Source of the DNA: Anisakis pegreffii
Taxonomy: Eukaryota; Nematoda; Chromadorea; Rhabditida; Anisakidae
DNA: 64,000 bases
Assembly: GCA_035041965.1 (NCBI GenBank)
Contig: JAPYMA010000052.1
Location: 186,001-250,000, forward strand
Direction: 5' to 3'
In this document: in pieces, positions 38,883-51,114 of the stretch
Numbering within the stretch: the first letter of the stretch is position 1
How the letters are laid out: the number at the start of each line of letters is the position of its first letter
Made by a program: the position numbers and the translations under genes
The notes under the pieces: generated by a model
Told to the model about the DNA's origin: nothing
Seen by the model: the letters and a program-made list of their open reading frames with translations, nothing else
Database searches by the model: none

Positions 38883-40139
38883 TTACGATACAGACTTTGT
38901 TGCATTTAAAGCCGATGAATAGGGCGGTGGGGGTAATGAGTTGTTACTTCCATTGGAAAGCAATCCAATTGGCCGTTCGGACTGCTGCTGAGGTGGGAGT
39001 GGAGCGCTCGGGCTGGGAGGATTGATTGTTGAGGAATGTGCCATAAACGGTAACGGTGGTTGATAGGCTGAATATGGTGGAGGATCGGGTGACAAAGTAA
39101 TTGCCGCCGGCAACGCACTCCCTAGAAAATAAGATGATAGATGACAGATCATAACATGACAGATCATGAGTTCATGTCGAGTTGTTATTTGGGAGAAATA
39201 GATCGTATGAATTTCTCGCCGTTGAGCGTGCTCATTTTAAACGACTGAATGACATGGATTAACGGATGAATAATTGAAAGATTCTCTGATTCCAAATTTC
39301 CCAACGGCAATTGTTAAAACCTCACATAAAAGTTCGATAACTCGTTAGCAAAATCAACGAGCAATGAGCTGAGCAATCGATCACTAGAACTGAATCAAAG
39401 AAGAATTTGGGAATTCATCGGAACGTGCCTCGATTCTGAAACGATTGAACGTTAGCAGTAAAAATACGTCGTCGGCCTCTTCGTCTACAACAGCATCCGT
39501 TCACGCGGTAATACCTGAATAAAATATATTGTGAAACCAATGAGGCCTGAATTGAAGAAATTGCTGAAAGAACTTCATGATCAATAATGGTTCATTCAGG
39601 GCATTGTAAACAGAAGGAATGCAATCACATTCGAAATTTCGAATAATATTCCCGATGAACATCATCTCTAACATTCCCTTCGTTATCTTTTTGATCACGA
39701 CAGCACAAATTGCGTCTATCTCCCAAAAGTTTTCTGCGCCCCTTCAAAGCGCAAAATTTCTGCGAACATCACATCATGAATTAATCAGTCTGCTCAAAAA
39801 ATTATATCAGTGATCCGGTAGACGGATATGATTGTTTTACTGCTTCAGTTGCTGATCACGAATGCAATAACGAAAACACCAAGGGATTGCAAGAACAGGT
39901 GAAAAAGTTAATTTGGAAAGCACTTGAGAAATCTCAATTAACTCGCTTTTGGCAAAATCATCATTAAAATACCTGCAGCATCGGTAAAATGTGAACGCTA
40001 TACTGACACAGAAAACAATGAAAAGTGCTACAGAGAAGTACGGGAAGATGCCTGATGAATGCATGCCGTGATGCATGTTGTCGGGTGACATCGTCGGATA
40101 ATTCATCTCATCGGAACAAGGGCCAGGTGATAGTGCCAT
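38883..40139 (-). CDS. TP5: membrane protein with two PPPY motifs
   Basis: Exons are B 39973-40139, C' 39429-39514 and C 38883-39121, totalling 163 codons plus stop from the ATG at 40139. B reads MALSPGPCSDEMNYPTMSPD, then the helix FPYFSVALFIVFCVSIAF and FYRCC. C' (86 nt) is very basic and Cys-rich (NGCCCRRRGRRRIFTANV). C has DPPPYSAYQPP, a Gln/Pro stretch, and ends PPPPYSSALNATKSVS, so it keeps both PPxY positions of the family. The C' donor is GAG|GCACGT where every tight-array paralogue with this site has GAG|GTACGT or a close GT variant. If spliced, this is a GC-AG intron. The ATG may instead be internal if the upstream block encodes a signal peptide. This is the best-preserved member of the tight array. 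Confidence 0.72.
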
Positions 40140-40370
40140 TCAAGATGAATTTTATTGAACAAAAACCGATATGAAATAAACAAAATTATCATCAACATCA
40201 ATAAGTAATAAATGCGATCGAAGACAACGACCAGTGACAGCTAATTTTGAAAAGACTTGACCCAGCTACGGCTTCGGCCACGCTTTTTGATATTTACAGC
40301 CTCGCCGCCGGCTGCATCAATTCACTTTCGGGATTTTTCATCCTTCTCTCTGTGTTTTCTGGTATTTTGG

Positions 40371-41075
40371 TTTCAGCTCCATCTCCAAATGTTCCGGAAA
40401 ATTGGCCCCTCTGATAATAAACCATGTAATTCTTCAGTGTAATTGGCTTTCTTTTAACTCCAACTCTAATGTTTACTCTTCATAAGAGCATACGGATGAG
40501 CAGAAATGACTAAAAACCTATTGAAACATAGACGAAAAACATCGCAGTAAAATGTGCTTAAGATAAAAAAAACCCGCAAAAATAATGTTCAGAATTATAG
40601 CATTAAATAACAGAATTGATAACAGCAATGCTGATTCAGATTACAAAAAGGACCACATTAAGGATAATGCTGAGGTATGAGTGATGTTAATAGTAATATT
40701 GCCTATGGGCTGGAGCAGAACTTTAGAGAGACCCTGTAAAACCAGTAACTTCATTGTATAACACGGAAAATTACACACGGATCCCTCGATTTCTTGCACT
40801 GGACGAACCCAGTCGACATCGGAACAGGAAGAAAAGTACGGAAAAGAGGAGCGCGCCTTGTTAACGTGATAACTCTGCAGATTGTGCAGCATGATTGTGC
40901 GCTGATGTGAGTTCGGTTTTACGCTTTTAGTCACTGACATAAACCCAACATAATTAAACACGATCATCAAGCGAGCAGTGACGGCTAATTTTGGCAACGA
41001 CCAGTGATCACTGATACCGGGCTCACAAAAATCAATCAGTTCTGATGCTGCTTTTAAGCATTGCCTTGCACTCAA
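40371..41075 (-). other. TP5 upstream conserved blocks (probable 5' exons)
   Basis: Two blocks repeated upstream of TP5 to TP11. The first (about 40,641-41,075) contains an open frame ending LLQPIGNITINITHTSALS. The second (about 40,371-40,445) reads EELHGLLSEG in the frame shared with the other copies. The strings QPxxNITISIT and EELHDLLLELLSGP recur between copies, which suggests coding, but stops and frameshifts in several copies prevent a consistent exon model. They could also be 5' UTR or a separate small gene. Confidence 0.4.
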
Positions 41076-41355
41076 GTGTCAGCGTTGTCATGTTTTTAAA
41101 CATATATTGCTTATCACATGCTCTCTGCGTCACATCTATTCTCTTTCTCTGTTTACGAAATCGGAATTCAGCTCGATGTTGTGAAGGATTCTTACCGCGT
41201 GATGTAAACGTCATACGTTAAGATATTCTTAGAAGATTGTCATGAAGAGGTATCGTCCACTTGCTGCTAGTACTACATGACCGAGTATTCTGGGCTACTT
41301 TGTTCACTGCCGCCGAGGTTGCTCAGCACAGATCACTGGATATTTAAGTAAAAAA

Positions 41356-41502
41356 ATGTTTGTTGACCTATTGCTTAGCATCCTGATCCTGCATACCGAC
41401 TCTCAACACGTTTTACTCACATTTATACGAGATAGTCCCCTCTGGGAAGCAAACCGAAGACATGCAAAAAAGCACCAGGACTGTTTCAATTCTGTATGTT
41501 GA
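41356..41502 (+). CDS. small secreted-peptide-like ORF, divergent strand (doubtful)
   Basis: A 48-codon frame, MFVDLLLSILILHTDS first, resembling a signal peptide, then RRHAKKHQDCFNSVC at the end with dibasic sites and a C-x4-C loop. The same block is repeated between array units (for example 44,420, 47,600, 51,240, 55,345, 58,310 and 62,710). The signal-like part and the NSVC end are recognisable in most copies, but those copies have TGA where this one has CGA, after LLTFI. The most economical view is a decayed repeat or a non-coding block; the present copy is the only fully open one. Confidence 0.2.
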   Translation: MFVDLLLSILILHTDSQHVLLTFIRDSPLWEANRRHAKKHQDCFNSVC

Positions 41503-41819
41503 AGCTCCACTACGGCCACCTTTAAATACGTTTCACTTTTCAAAAACCAGATGAAAATTGGAATTAATTTATTCGTACGAATAGAATCATACCCAAACAT
41601 TCTCACGGATATCGATAAAAAATGCATTTAATGCAACCGAAAATTTCACATAAAGAAATTTATGTTGCGACAGACGGAGACGTTGGTGGATTTGGTGTGC
41701 GGTGAGGGGAATGAAGAGTCGGTATCATCGAAAGTGAATGTGGTTGGTCGTGCAAAGCGCTGTTGAAGTCAGCGTGGTGGGCTCAGATTCGGAGGATTCA
41801 TAGGTGAAGAATGTGACGT

Positions 41820-43153
41820 TTAGTGCGACCGAGCAGCGCAGGCTGAATACGGTGGTGGGGCTGCCGAGAACGCATTCCCTGGAAGATAAGATGACAGATC
41901 GTGATCTCATGTTGAATTGTTAGTTGGGAGGGGACAATAGCAAAATTTTATCGTTGTTGAGGATGCATAATTTGATCGACTGAACGATATCAATTATCTG
42001 ATGAATAATTGGAAGATTCATCCATTGGAAGATTCATCTCGATACTGCGACGTGAAAATTGCGAATTATCGAGCGCAACGTGCTATAATTTCAAAGGAAA
42101 ATTCTATAGTTCGGCCAGGAAATGAACAAATGTTGAGTTGGGATATCGCATGAAATGAATAAATTGTTTCAATTGAATCTCTTAGAATAGTGGAAACTCA
42201 TCGAAACGTACCTTGATTCCGGGAGCGGTTAACGTTGACGTTGCTGGTCGTGTTGACTGCAACTACTGCAGGATATGCACTACCTGGAACATAAGGTGAC
42301 AGATTATGATCCCATGCTGAATTATTAGTTGGGAGAGGACGGCAGCAAAAAATTGTCTATCACGAGATTGCTTAATTTAATCGATTAAACGATATCAATT
42401 GTGTGATGAACAATTGGATGATTTTTTCATTCCAAACTCTCGATGCTTGCGGCATGAAAATGTCGAATTTTTTCGCGGTACGTAACACAATGCCATAAGA
42501 AAATTCTATAATTCGTCTATGAAATGAGCAAACGTTGAGTTGGGAAGTCGCTTGAAATGAATGAATTCCTTCAATTGAATCTCTGAGAATTGTGGGAAGT
42601 CATCGAAACGTACCTTGATAACAACAGGGTTCACGTTATACTAAGACTACTCGACTTGGAGGACGACGCCTGAATAAATGATAAGATGTGAAAACGGTGC
42701 AGAGTAGTGTTCGTCGGGAAGCAGTTTTTCGCACGGGGGAGAGACCCCGCGGCGAGTAAATTGGACGGGGAGGGGGGGAGGTACCTTCACAACATTTCTT
42801 TGCGCTCCTTCAGAGCGAAAAATTTCTGCGAGCATCAAATCATGAATTGCTCCGTCTGCATAAAAAGATGATGTCAGTGATTCGTTACAGAGAAGTGATT
42901 ATTTTGCTGCTCTAGTTGCGAATCGCGAATGCAAAAACGAAATTTTTTTATTGACCCCAAGATGAGGTCAAACAGTCAATTTGGAAGGCATTCGAAAAAC
43001 TCTTAGCCTAATGCTTTTTTCGAAAATTATCAGAGAATACCTGCAGGAGCATCGAGGAACTACGATTACAGCGATGCCCACGATAATAAGGCTGGACATC
43101 ATACCTAAGATTTGGGCGATTTCCATCGAGGTTGACACTCTTTTCGACTCCAA
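41820..43153 (-). pseudogene. TP6: TP copy with in-frame stop in C'
   Basis: B ends at 43041, reads from about MESKRVSTSMEIAQ (ATG 43153) into the helix MMSSLIIVGIAVIVV and PRCSCR. C' is 42614-42669 (56 nt, like TP7 and TP10), but the codon equivalent to GAG in TP7 is TAA (42636-42638). An extra exon, 42212-42283, reads GSAYPAVVAVNTT and matches the start of the last exon in TP8 and TP9. The final exon, 41820-41878, reads NAFSAAPPPYSACAARSH and then stops, much shorter than in paralogues. All splice sites are good (CAG|GTATT, AAG|GTACGT), so decay is recent, or the stop gives a short tail. Confidence 0.6.
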
Positions 43154-43339
43154 TTACGACCGCAACTTCAATAATTACGGTGCGTAAGTGGACGCAAATG
43201 AACAAGTAGTGACGAAAGACTTATTAAATATACCCGAGAACGACCACAGCAAAAATGTTTCTATGGTATAGAAAACACAAAAATAACGACATGAATTGTG
43301 GTGATAAATAATGGTGTTTTATAGGGAGCATCACTTTAG

Positions 43340-43645
43340 CGATAGCACCGAGGCATATGTGATGCTAATGGCAATATTGTCTGTGGTCTGGAGCTGAGCT
43401 AAAGAGAAATGTGCATAACGATTTATTTCGTTAGATTTGGAAGTGCGCAGGTGTCCTTGCATTCTTTGCACTGGAGAAAGATAATTGACGTATGAGCGGC
43501 GAACAAGATTTTTGAGAAGAGCAGTGCTTGCTGCTGACTAGAAGTCACTAACACTAGTGCACCCCAGTACGCTGATAACACTGATAATCACTGCTAATCA
43601 GCCCCGCATAACAGCTCATCTCAGACAAAGTTATCATAAAATTTG
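43340..43645 (-). promoter_or_regulatory. TP6 upstream block and GATA sites
   Basis: 43,340-43,535 is the copy of the conserved upstream block (reads DNIAISITYASVLSLK and then stop in the family frame). Just upstream are GCTGATAA (43,571) and ACTGATAA (43,580), then TTATCA (inverse TGATAA) near 43,631. Confidence 0.45.
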
Positions 43646-44290
43646 TCATGCTCATAAAGTAGTCATCGTTTCATCGATCACATTTTTTGCTTATCAAATG
43701 CTCGTACATTACCTACCAACATATGCTTATATACCCTCATATAATGCTCATATATTACATATCAATTACATACAATTACATATCAATGTATGTAACCGAT
43801 ATCTCTGTTATAGATGTTCTCCTGTTGTGTTTAGGAAAGGACGATTCTTGTGACCAATTGGTAAAGTATGATGTCAAAGGATTTTTACGTTGTATCTTGG
43901 GATGTTCTGAGAGGATTGTTATGAAGTGGTCGTACCATACGCACATCTATTCTGAGCTACTGTGCTCATTGCCGCTAAGGTTTGTCAGGACAGTTCACTC
44001 ACTAAGTGTGGAAACAATGTTTGCTGGCGCATTTGCTCATATGTTTGGGGGTGGTGGGGAGAGGGATCGAGGGGAGGGGGGGAGTGCCGGTAGCAAATTA
44101 ATTATGTAGCCATAGGAGATGCTCCTCGATGGCGTTAACGAATACATGCAAAAAGCACCATGATTGTCTCAATTCTCTGTGTTGAGGCTCATTCCTGTAT
44201 GATGGAAAAGGATCTTTTCCTTATATTGTGTTATTTCCTTATATAGATCCTTATATTCCTTATGTTCGCTAAATTTTTCAATGCGTTAAA

Positions 44291-44497
44291 ATGATCGTAG
44301 AAGATTGTTATGAAAAGCTGTCGCCCACATACTGCTCGTACTACACGTACGACAATTCTCAGCTACTCTGTTTACTGTCGCCGAGGTTGGTCAGCGCAGC
44401 TCACTCGCTGTTTATGCAAAAAATGTTTGCTGGCCCATTGTCTATCGTTCTGATCCTGCATACCGGTTCTCAACACGTTTTGCTCACATTATTATGA
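44291..44497 (+). other. repeated plus-strand block with open frame
   Basis: An open frame of 68 codons starting MIVEDCYEKLSPTYCSYYT and running into MQKMFAGPLSIVLILHTGS. A second copy at 51115-51321 is open for the same 68 codons and reads MFIEDCYEKVSPTYCWFYT. The remaining copies are broken, for example by missing ATG or stops. I list it as a repeated block rather than a gene. Confidence 0.3.
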
Positions 44498-44645
44498 GAC
44501 CTTCCCCTCTGGGATGTTAACCGTAGGCATGTCAAAAGGCACCAGAATTGTCTCAATTCTGTATGTTGAAGCTGCACTACAGCCAGCTTCAAATATCTTA
44601 TCTTTCCAAAAATCAGATGAAACTTTGAACTGATTTATTCGTACT

Positions 44646-45139
44646 AATAGAATCAAACAAAAGAATTAATCATACAGCAATGGATGGAGACAACAATCGG
44701 ATGATTATCATACAATTAATACAATCATACAACAATGGACAAAAGGACGCAAAATATGTTGGGGATAGCTCAAAGTAGGATGGAGAGGTTGATGGTAATG
44801 GTAAAATTACGGGATGGGAAATCGAATGAATGGTTGAGAGGGGTAACGAAAGTTAAAGACTTTGTAAAATGTGCAAGGGAAAGGAAAATTAAGTGGACAA
44901 GAGAAATTGCAACAACGGACAGTAACAACTGGGCGAAGGGGTGCACAGAGTGGCAACCTAGAATCGGAAAAGGAAGTCGGGGTCGATCGAAAATGAGATG
45001 GCGAGACAATATTTGCAAAATATTCGGCCAAACATGGATGAGAAGAGCAGTGATCTGTGATGATAGCGATAATTGGAGTGATCTTGAAGAGGCTTGTGTA
45101 CGATACGTACAATAACAGCTGAGTAAATAAATAGAATCA
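44646..45139 (+). mobile_element. 5'-truncated non-LTR retrotransposon, copy 1
   Basis: The frame 44735-45115 reads RMERLMVMVKLRD, then SNEWLRGVTKV, NWAKGCTEWQPR and GRSKMRWRDNI. This is the conserved tail that follows reverse transcriptase in many animal non-LTR elements. Only this 3' part is present, as expected of 5' truncation. The insert is bracketed by AATAGAATCA at 44646-44655 and 45130-45139, probably the target-site duplication, and ends in a short TAAATAAATA run. It sits just beyond the 3' end of TP7. Inactive. Confidence 0.8.
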
Positions 45140-45191
45140 TACACAAACATTTTAACGAATATCGCTATAAAATACATTGCAACTGAAAATT

Positions 45192-46398
45192 TCACATGAA
45201 AACTTTCACGTTACTACAGCTTGAAATCGTGACATTGGCGGATTTGGTTGGAGAATGTTCCATATACTTTGACCGCGGATCGCAGGCTGAATATGGTGGG
45301 GGGTCGTGTGGCAAAGTACTTTCTGCCGGAAAAGCATTCCCTGGAAGATAAGATGAGAGATCATGAGCCCATGTTAAATTGTTAGTTGGGAGGGGACAAT
45401 AGCAAAATTTTATCGTTGTTGAGGATGCATAATTTGATCGACTGAACGATATCAATTAGCTGACGAATTATTGGAAGATTTATTCATTCCAAACCGTCGA
45501 TACGGCGACGCGAAAATCACGAATTTTCTAGTGCCATGTAAGGTAATTTCACAGGAAAACTCTATAATTCGACAACGAAATGACCAAAAGTTGAGTTGGG
45601 AAGTCGCTTGAAATGATTGAATTGCTTCAATTGAATCTCTGAGAATTGTGGGAACTCATCGAAACCTACCGTGATAACGACAGGGTTCACGCTCTACTAT
45701 GACTGTTTGAATTGATCTGCGGCGCCTGAATAAATGACAAGGTGTGAAAAAAGTGCAAGATGTAAAATAAAGATGTGAAATGTGAAAAAAAGATGTGAAA
45801 TAAAAATTTGCTTGGTGAATTTCATGCTTAATAATGATTCACTTAATGTTGGGATTAAGGAGGCAATCAGCCTCGAAATTTCAAAAAATGTTCTCCATAA
45901 AGGTTACGTCTGATGTTTTCTTTTTTTTTTCTTCTTTCTTTCCTTTGACTACGACAACAAAAGTTGCATCTATCATCACAACGTTTCTCTGGGTTCCTTC
46001 ATAGCGTAAAATTTCTACGAGGACGAAATCATGAATTGATCGGTCTGCTTAAGAAAATGATATCAGTGATCCAGCATAGGGAAGTGATACTTTAGTGTTC
46101 CAGTTGCAAGCCACAAATACAATACCGAAAATTGTGAGGGCTCGCAAGAAGAGGTCGAACAGTTAATATGGAAGTCATTTAAAAAGTTCTTAGCCCACTA
46201 CTTTTGTAGAAAATTACCATAATAGTACCTGCAGCATCGGTAAATTAGGAATACCATGAAGGCGCAGAAAAGAATGCCCAATACTATAACGATGATTAGG
46301 ACGGTAGAACTTGATTCACCATGTGAACCTGGATCGGAAGTGCACTCGTCGTTGTGCTGATGCATCGTCGGGTGATCCATCTCATCCATAACGATGTC
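45192..46398 (-). CDS. TP7: membrane protein with PPPY tail
   Basis: Exons are B 46229-46398, C' 45670-45725 and C 45192-45340, totalling 124 codons plus stop. B reads DIVMDEMDHPTMHQHND, then the helix STVLIIVIVLGILFCAF and LIYRCC. C' is 56 nt and contains a single RSIQTVIVEREPC unit, the ancestral form of the repeat that is expanded in TP9. C reads NAFPAESTLPHDPPPYSACD and ends NVKVFM. The second PPxY of TP5 is absent. All phases agree, and no stop or frameshift is seen. The acceptor of B (ATCCTGAAG) is weak, and the N-terminus depends on the upstream blocks. Confidence 0.68.
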
Positions 46399-46599
46399 CT
46401 TCAGGATAAATTTTTTCGAACAAAAATCGATTCGAAACAAGTAAAATTGTCATCAAAATAAGTGAATAATAAACGCAATCGAAGACAGTGACCAGTGACG
46501 GCTAATTTGAAAAAATATTGACCCAGCCTCGGCTTCGGTCCCGCGTTTCAAATATTTGTGGCCTCGCCGCCGGCTGCATCTCTTCACTTTCGAAATTTC

Positions 46600-47275
46600 A
46601 TTCCCATCTCTGCACCTTCTGTCAGCCGTCACTGGAATTCAACTCGAGCACCCAATGTCCGGGAAAGTTGGCCCCGATAACAGCTCCAACAATAAATCAT
46701 GTAATTCCTAAGTGAGGTTGGCGTTTTTTCGGCTGCAACCACGACTATCGCTCTAACCCCCTATTTAATGTGCGTTGGAGCACACGTGTGAACGAGTTAT
46801 GATGAAAGGCGTGTTAAGAAATGTCCGAAAACGATCACAGCACAAATGCTCGTAAGGTGAAAAAAACACGCAAAAATAATGCCCAGAATTACAGTGATAA
46901 ATAAATGTTGATGATAGCAACAGAGATGCGGATTACATGCAGGATTATGTTAGCGACAGCACTGAAGCGTAAGTGATGCTAATGGTAATATTGTCTAGGG
47001 GCTGGGCGAAACTAAACAGGGAATTTGCAAAACGATTGATTCCCGCAGACTGGGAAGTACAAAGATATCCATGCAATCGTTGTACTGGAGTGAAGTAATC
47101 GACGTTGAAGCGGCGAACAAGATTTTGGAGAGAGCGCGTCTTGCTAACTAGCAGGACAACGATACTAGTACACACCATCAGCTGCACTGATAACAGTTCA
47201 GTTTCACTATCATAATCACTGATAATCAGCCCAGCACATCAAGTTATCACTGACAATGTTATCATTAATGGAGTC
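46600..47275 (-). other. TP7 upstream blocks and GATA sites
   Basis: 46,945-47,187 holds the upstream block with an open frame MVCTSIVVLLVSKTRS (signal-like), ending LDNITISITYASVLSLT. 46,600-46,725 holds the second block, reading ELHDLLLELLSGP in the shared frame. ACTGATAA sites lie at 47186-47193 and 47218-47225, followed by TTATCA twice by 47,270. Probably 5' exons plus promoter; the exon joins are unresolved. Confidence 0.45.
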
Positions 47276-47474
47276 AGTCTCTATTGCGTTTTTATACATA
47301 GCCTTACAATCCGCTCTCATTGTTGTCATCGCTTACGTATGTTGCTTATCAAACGTTCTCTGCAGGTATCCCTCTGCTGTCCTGCTGTATTTAGAAAACT
47401 GCAGTCTGTTCGAAGTTGTGACTCATTCCTACAGTATGATGTAAAAGGATTTTTATATTATACGTTAAGATATT

Positions 47475-47774
47475 CGGAGAGGATTGTTTCGAAAATCTGT
47501 TGCCCACTCATTGATCGTACTACACGCACGACAATTCTGAGCTAGTTTGCTCACTACCGCTGAGGTTGGTCAGGACAGCTCGCTCACTACCTGTGAGAAA
47601 AATGCTTGCTGGCGCATTGATTCTACTGCTGATCGCGCTTACAGCTTCTGAGCACGTCTTAATCACATTCATTTGAGACCGTCTGCTCAGTGAAGCCAAT
47701 CGAAACCATGCAAAAAGCACCAAGATTGTTTCATTTCTGCATATTGAGACTCCACTACGGCCAGCTTCAAACAC
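47475..47774 (+). repeat. inter-unit repeat block copy
   Basis: A copy of the plus-strand block with MLAGALILLLIALTASEH as its signal-like frame, then TGA and a frameshift from loss of one A in the A-run. It supports the view that the block is not under coding constraint in most copies. Confidence 0.4.
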
Positions 47775-47918
47775 CTTTAACTTTCAAAAAATAAGATCAA
47801 CATTGCAATCAATTTATTCGTTCAAATAGAATCACACACAAATATTTCCACGATTAGCATTTCAAGATGCATTCAGTGCTTCGAAATCTTCACATAAGAA
47901 AATGTAGGCTAGGACATT

Positions 47919-49097
47919 TCATGATTTCGCTGGATTCGATGTTTCGGATTTCGCTGGATTCGATGTTTCGGATTTCGCTGGATTCGATGTTTCGGATTTC
48001 GCTAGATTCGATGTTTCAACGTTGATGCGGTTAGTTGTGTTAACTGTAACTGCTACGGGAACTGCGCTACCTGGACGATAAGATGACAGATCATTAGCCC
48101 ATGTTGAATTGTTAGTTGTGAGATGACCATAGCAAAAACTTGTTGTTGTTGAGAACGCTTAATTCAATCGACTGAACGATATCAGTTGACTGAAGAATAA
48201 TTGCAAGATTACCAAATTCCAAACTCTCGATATTTACGATGTGAAAATCTCCGTCTGCTTAAGAAAGTGATTTTGTCGCGCCACATAATGCTTTTTATTA
48301 GGGTAAATTCAATAATTCGTCAATGAAATGAACAAACGTTGAGTTGCCAAGTCGCTTGAAACAAATGAATCGCATTAATTAAATCTCTGAGAATTGTGGG
48401 AACTCATCGGAACGTACTTCGAATTTCAGAGGTTTGTAATATGATTGTTCGTGATGAAGTGCAGCAGCACCTGAATAAATGACAAGATGTGAAACCAGTG
48501 GAGAGTAAAATGAAGAATTTACTCGAAGAACTTCATACTTAATAATGACTCCTTCAGTGTGGAGAGAAGGGGAACAATCACCCTCGAAACTTCGAAAAGT
48601 GATCTCGACGAAGATCATTTCTGATGTTTTCTTCTTTTAGTTTCTGATTTCGACAGCAAAAGTTACCTTCACCTTCCCAATGTTTCTGAGGCATTTTAGA
48701 GCGTAAAATTTCAGCGAACGTCAATTCGTGAATGGTTCCGTCTGCTTAAGAAAATGATATCAGTAATTCAATGTAGGAATGTGGTCACCTTGCGGCTTTA
48801 TTGCAAATTACGAATGCAATAATGAAAATTTTCAGGGATAGCAAGAAGAGCTCAAACGGACATTTTGGAAGGAATTGGAAAAACCCTCAATTTACACTTT
48901 CTCTCTCAATTACCATAATAATACCTGCAGCATATGCAAATTCCGCATATTCCGAAGACAAGAATGCCACATGCTACGCCGATGGCGATTGGGAGGTGGC
49001 CTAATATTATTTCATAAAAATCAGTCAGAGTAGTGCCAATGTCAAATGACATCTTCGAGTCATTCAACTCCGCGGATCAAGGACCAGCTGATTGTGA
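47919..49097 (-). pseudogene. TP8: TP copy, stop in B, repeat tail, no PPxY
   Basis: B is 48925-49097, nearly identical to TP9 B, but the codon for the ectodomain Cys (TGT in TP9) is TGA at 49077-49079. A downstream ATG (MSFDIGTTLTDF) could still start a protein with the helix HLPIAIGVACGILVFGIC. C' is 48418-48470 (53 nt, a multiple-of-three difference from 56). The last exon, 47919-48070, reads SAVPVAVTVNTTNRINVE and then four 8-residue ETSNPAKS-type repeats, and stops without any PPPY. It is either a pseudogene or a changed paralogue that lost WW-domain binding. Confidence 0.55.
47923..48018 (-). repeat. 24-bp tandem repeat inside TP8 last exon
   Basis: Four head-to-tail 24-bp units, almost identical, encoding ETSN(P/L)AKS on the minus strand. 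The same unit occurs twice in the last exon of TP9. As 24 is a multiple of three, copy number can change without frameshift. Confidence 0.9.
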
Positions 49098-49329
49098 CTT
49101 GTAGGATGTATTTTGTGGTAGAAAATCGATATGAAACAAATAAAATTATTAGCATAAGTAAGTAAATTAGAAATACGATCGAGGTCAGTGACCAGTGACG
49201 ACTAATTCCAAAGGAATTCACGCAGCTATGGCTTCAGCCCTGCCTTTTTAATATTTACAGCCCCGCTACCAACTCCATCTCTTCACTTTCGAAATCACAT
49301 CCCCTTCTCTGCATTTTTTCGCATTTTGT

Positions 49330-49975
49330 TTTCAGCTCGAACAGCAAATATTCCGGATAACTGGCCCTGATACCAGCTCCAACAATAAATCATGTATTTC
49401 ATTTCTCAGGATGGCATTTTTTTCTAATCCAACTACGACCATCGCTCCAACTCATTAATTAATGTGGTTAGAGCACACATATGAACGAGTACTGACAAAG
49501 TCGTATTAGGAAATGCACGAAAACGATCAGAGGAGAAAAGTTCCTAAGGTAAGAAAAAGGCAAAAATAATGGCAAGAATTATAGTGATAAATAACAATGT
49601 TGATGATAGCAACAATAACGATGGTTATCGGGAGGATCACGTTAGCGATGGCACCGAGGCATGTAGTGATGCTAATGGTTATATTGTCTATGGGCTGGGG
49701 CAGAACTAAACAGGGGATCTGCAAAACGATAAAATCCCTTAGGTTTGGAAGTACAGACGGATCCCTGCAATCCTTGCACTGGAGAAAGCTAATCGACGCA
49801 TAACCGGCGACCAACATTCTGGAGACAAACAGCGCGACCTGCTAGCTGGAACACACGGACACTAGTACACACCAGTAGATGCACTGATAACTGTTCAGTT
49901 TTGCTGTCATATTCACTGATAATCTGCCCAGCACATCAACTTATCACTCATAATATTATCATAAAATTAGCCGTT
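49330..49975 (-). other. TP8 upstream blocks and GATA sites
   Basis: 49,600-49,850 contains CKDCRDPSVLPNLRDFIVLQ and PQPIDNITISITTCLGAIAN in one frame, nearly identical to TP9's copy. One extra base relative to TP6, TP7 and TP10 shifts the frame after SIT. The second block is at 49,330-49,425. ACTGATAA lies at 49883-49890 and 49915-49922, with TTATCA repeated by 49,970. Confidence 0.45.
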
Positions 49976-50159
49976 CTCAACGACGCTTTTTTACATTGCT
50001 TTGCACTTTGGTCTCAGCGTTGTAACTCCACAGATATGCTGCTTCGATCTCAGCGTTGTCATCGCTTAAATATACTGCTTATCAATTGCTCTTTGCATGT
50101 GTCCCTTTGTTCTCCTGTTGTGTTTAAGAAACCGCGATTCTTTTCGAAGTTATGACTCA

Positions 50160-50760
50160 TTCTTACAGTATGGTATAAAAGCATTTTTCCTTTACAAATT
50201 GTAATGTTCTGAGAGGATTGTTGTGAAGAGGTACTTGAGTTCGGTTCAGCCTCAAAGTTATCAGTCCATTCGTATACTGCTCATCAAATGCGTCAATTCT
50301 CTGCGTCGTATTCACTCATGTGCTCCATTCACTAAGACCCGATATTACTGATGGTTGTCGTTGCCTTTTAAAATACCAGGTAAAACGAGTTTTATATCGT
50401 ACGTCAAGAAGTCCTGATGGGCTTTTTTCTGAAAATATTTCACCAAATTATCGCTCCAACTGCAAGTTGGGGTGTTCAGAGCAATTTTTGCTCACTGCTC
50501 TCGATATTGATCAAGGCAGCTCACTCACTACGCGCAATGTTGGCGTAGCTGGGGCTTCTCGCAATTGCTTGTCCTCCAGAGCAACAGTCACTAACTATTC
50601 GCTCACATACCCATGAGATGGTCCTGTCATTCTTGTTAACCGAAAGGATACGTGTGCTTGGAGGCACAGCATTTGTTTCAGTTCTGTATGTTGCGGCTCC
50701 AGTACGGCCGTCTTCAGGTACATTTAGCTTTCAGATGGAACTAATTTATTCGTAGTTTTA
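50160..50760 (+). repeat. spacer block duplicated at 60.65-61.24 kb
   Basis: About 600 bp, starting TCTTACAGTATGGTATAAAA, that recurs with few changes at about 60,648-61,245, including a chance frame of about 95 codons in both. It contains a very diverged copy of the inter-unit block near 50,540. It is seen only in these two spacers, so it marks an exchange between units. Confidence 0.75.
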
Positions 50761-51114
50761 AATAGGAGCGTGCCTTGTTAACTTGAAAATCCTGCAAAAT
50801 TTGCACTGATAATGGCTCGTTTTACTGATATTATTTCGTTTATTAGTCACTGATAATATGCCCAATATAATTATGCACCATCATTAAGTTATCACCAACA
50901 CCGTGCTATTAACAATTAATCCATCTGAATGCTTCCTTTTTTACATTGCTTTGCACTTCGGTCTCAGCGTTGTCACTCCATAGATGTGCTGCTGATCACG
51001 TGCTCTCTGAATCATATCTGCTCTTTTTCTCTGTTTAAGAAATTGCATTTATACTCAATGTTGTGACCGATTCTTACCGTATGATGTAAACAAATTTTTA
51101 CGTCGTGCGTTAAG

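Noticed and set aside
50320..50616. 98-codon plus-strand frame, also present at 60.8 kb
   Set aside because: It lies in a duplicated spacer, has no motif or signal peptide, and shows no sign of codon constraint between the two copies.
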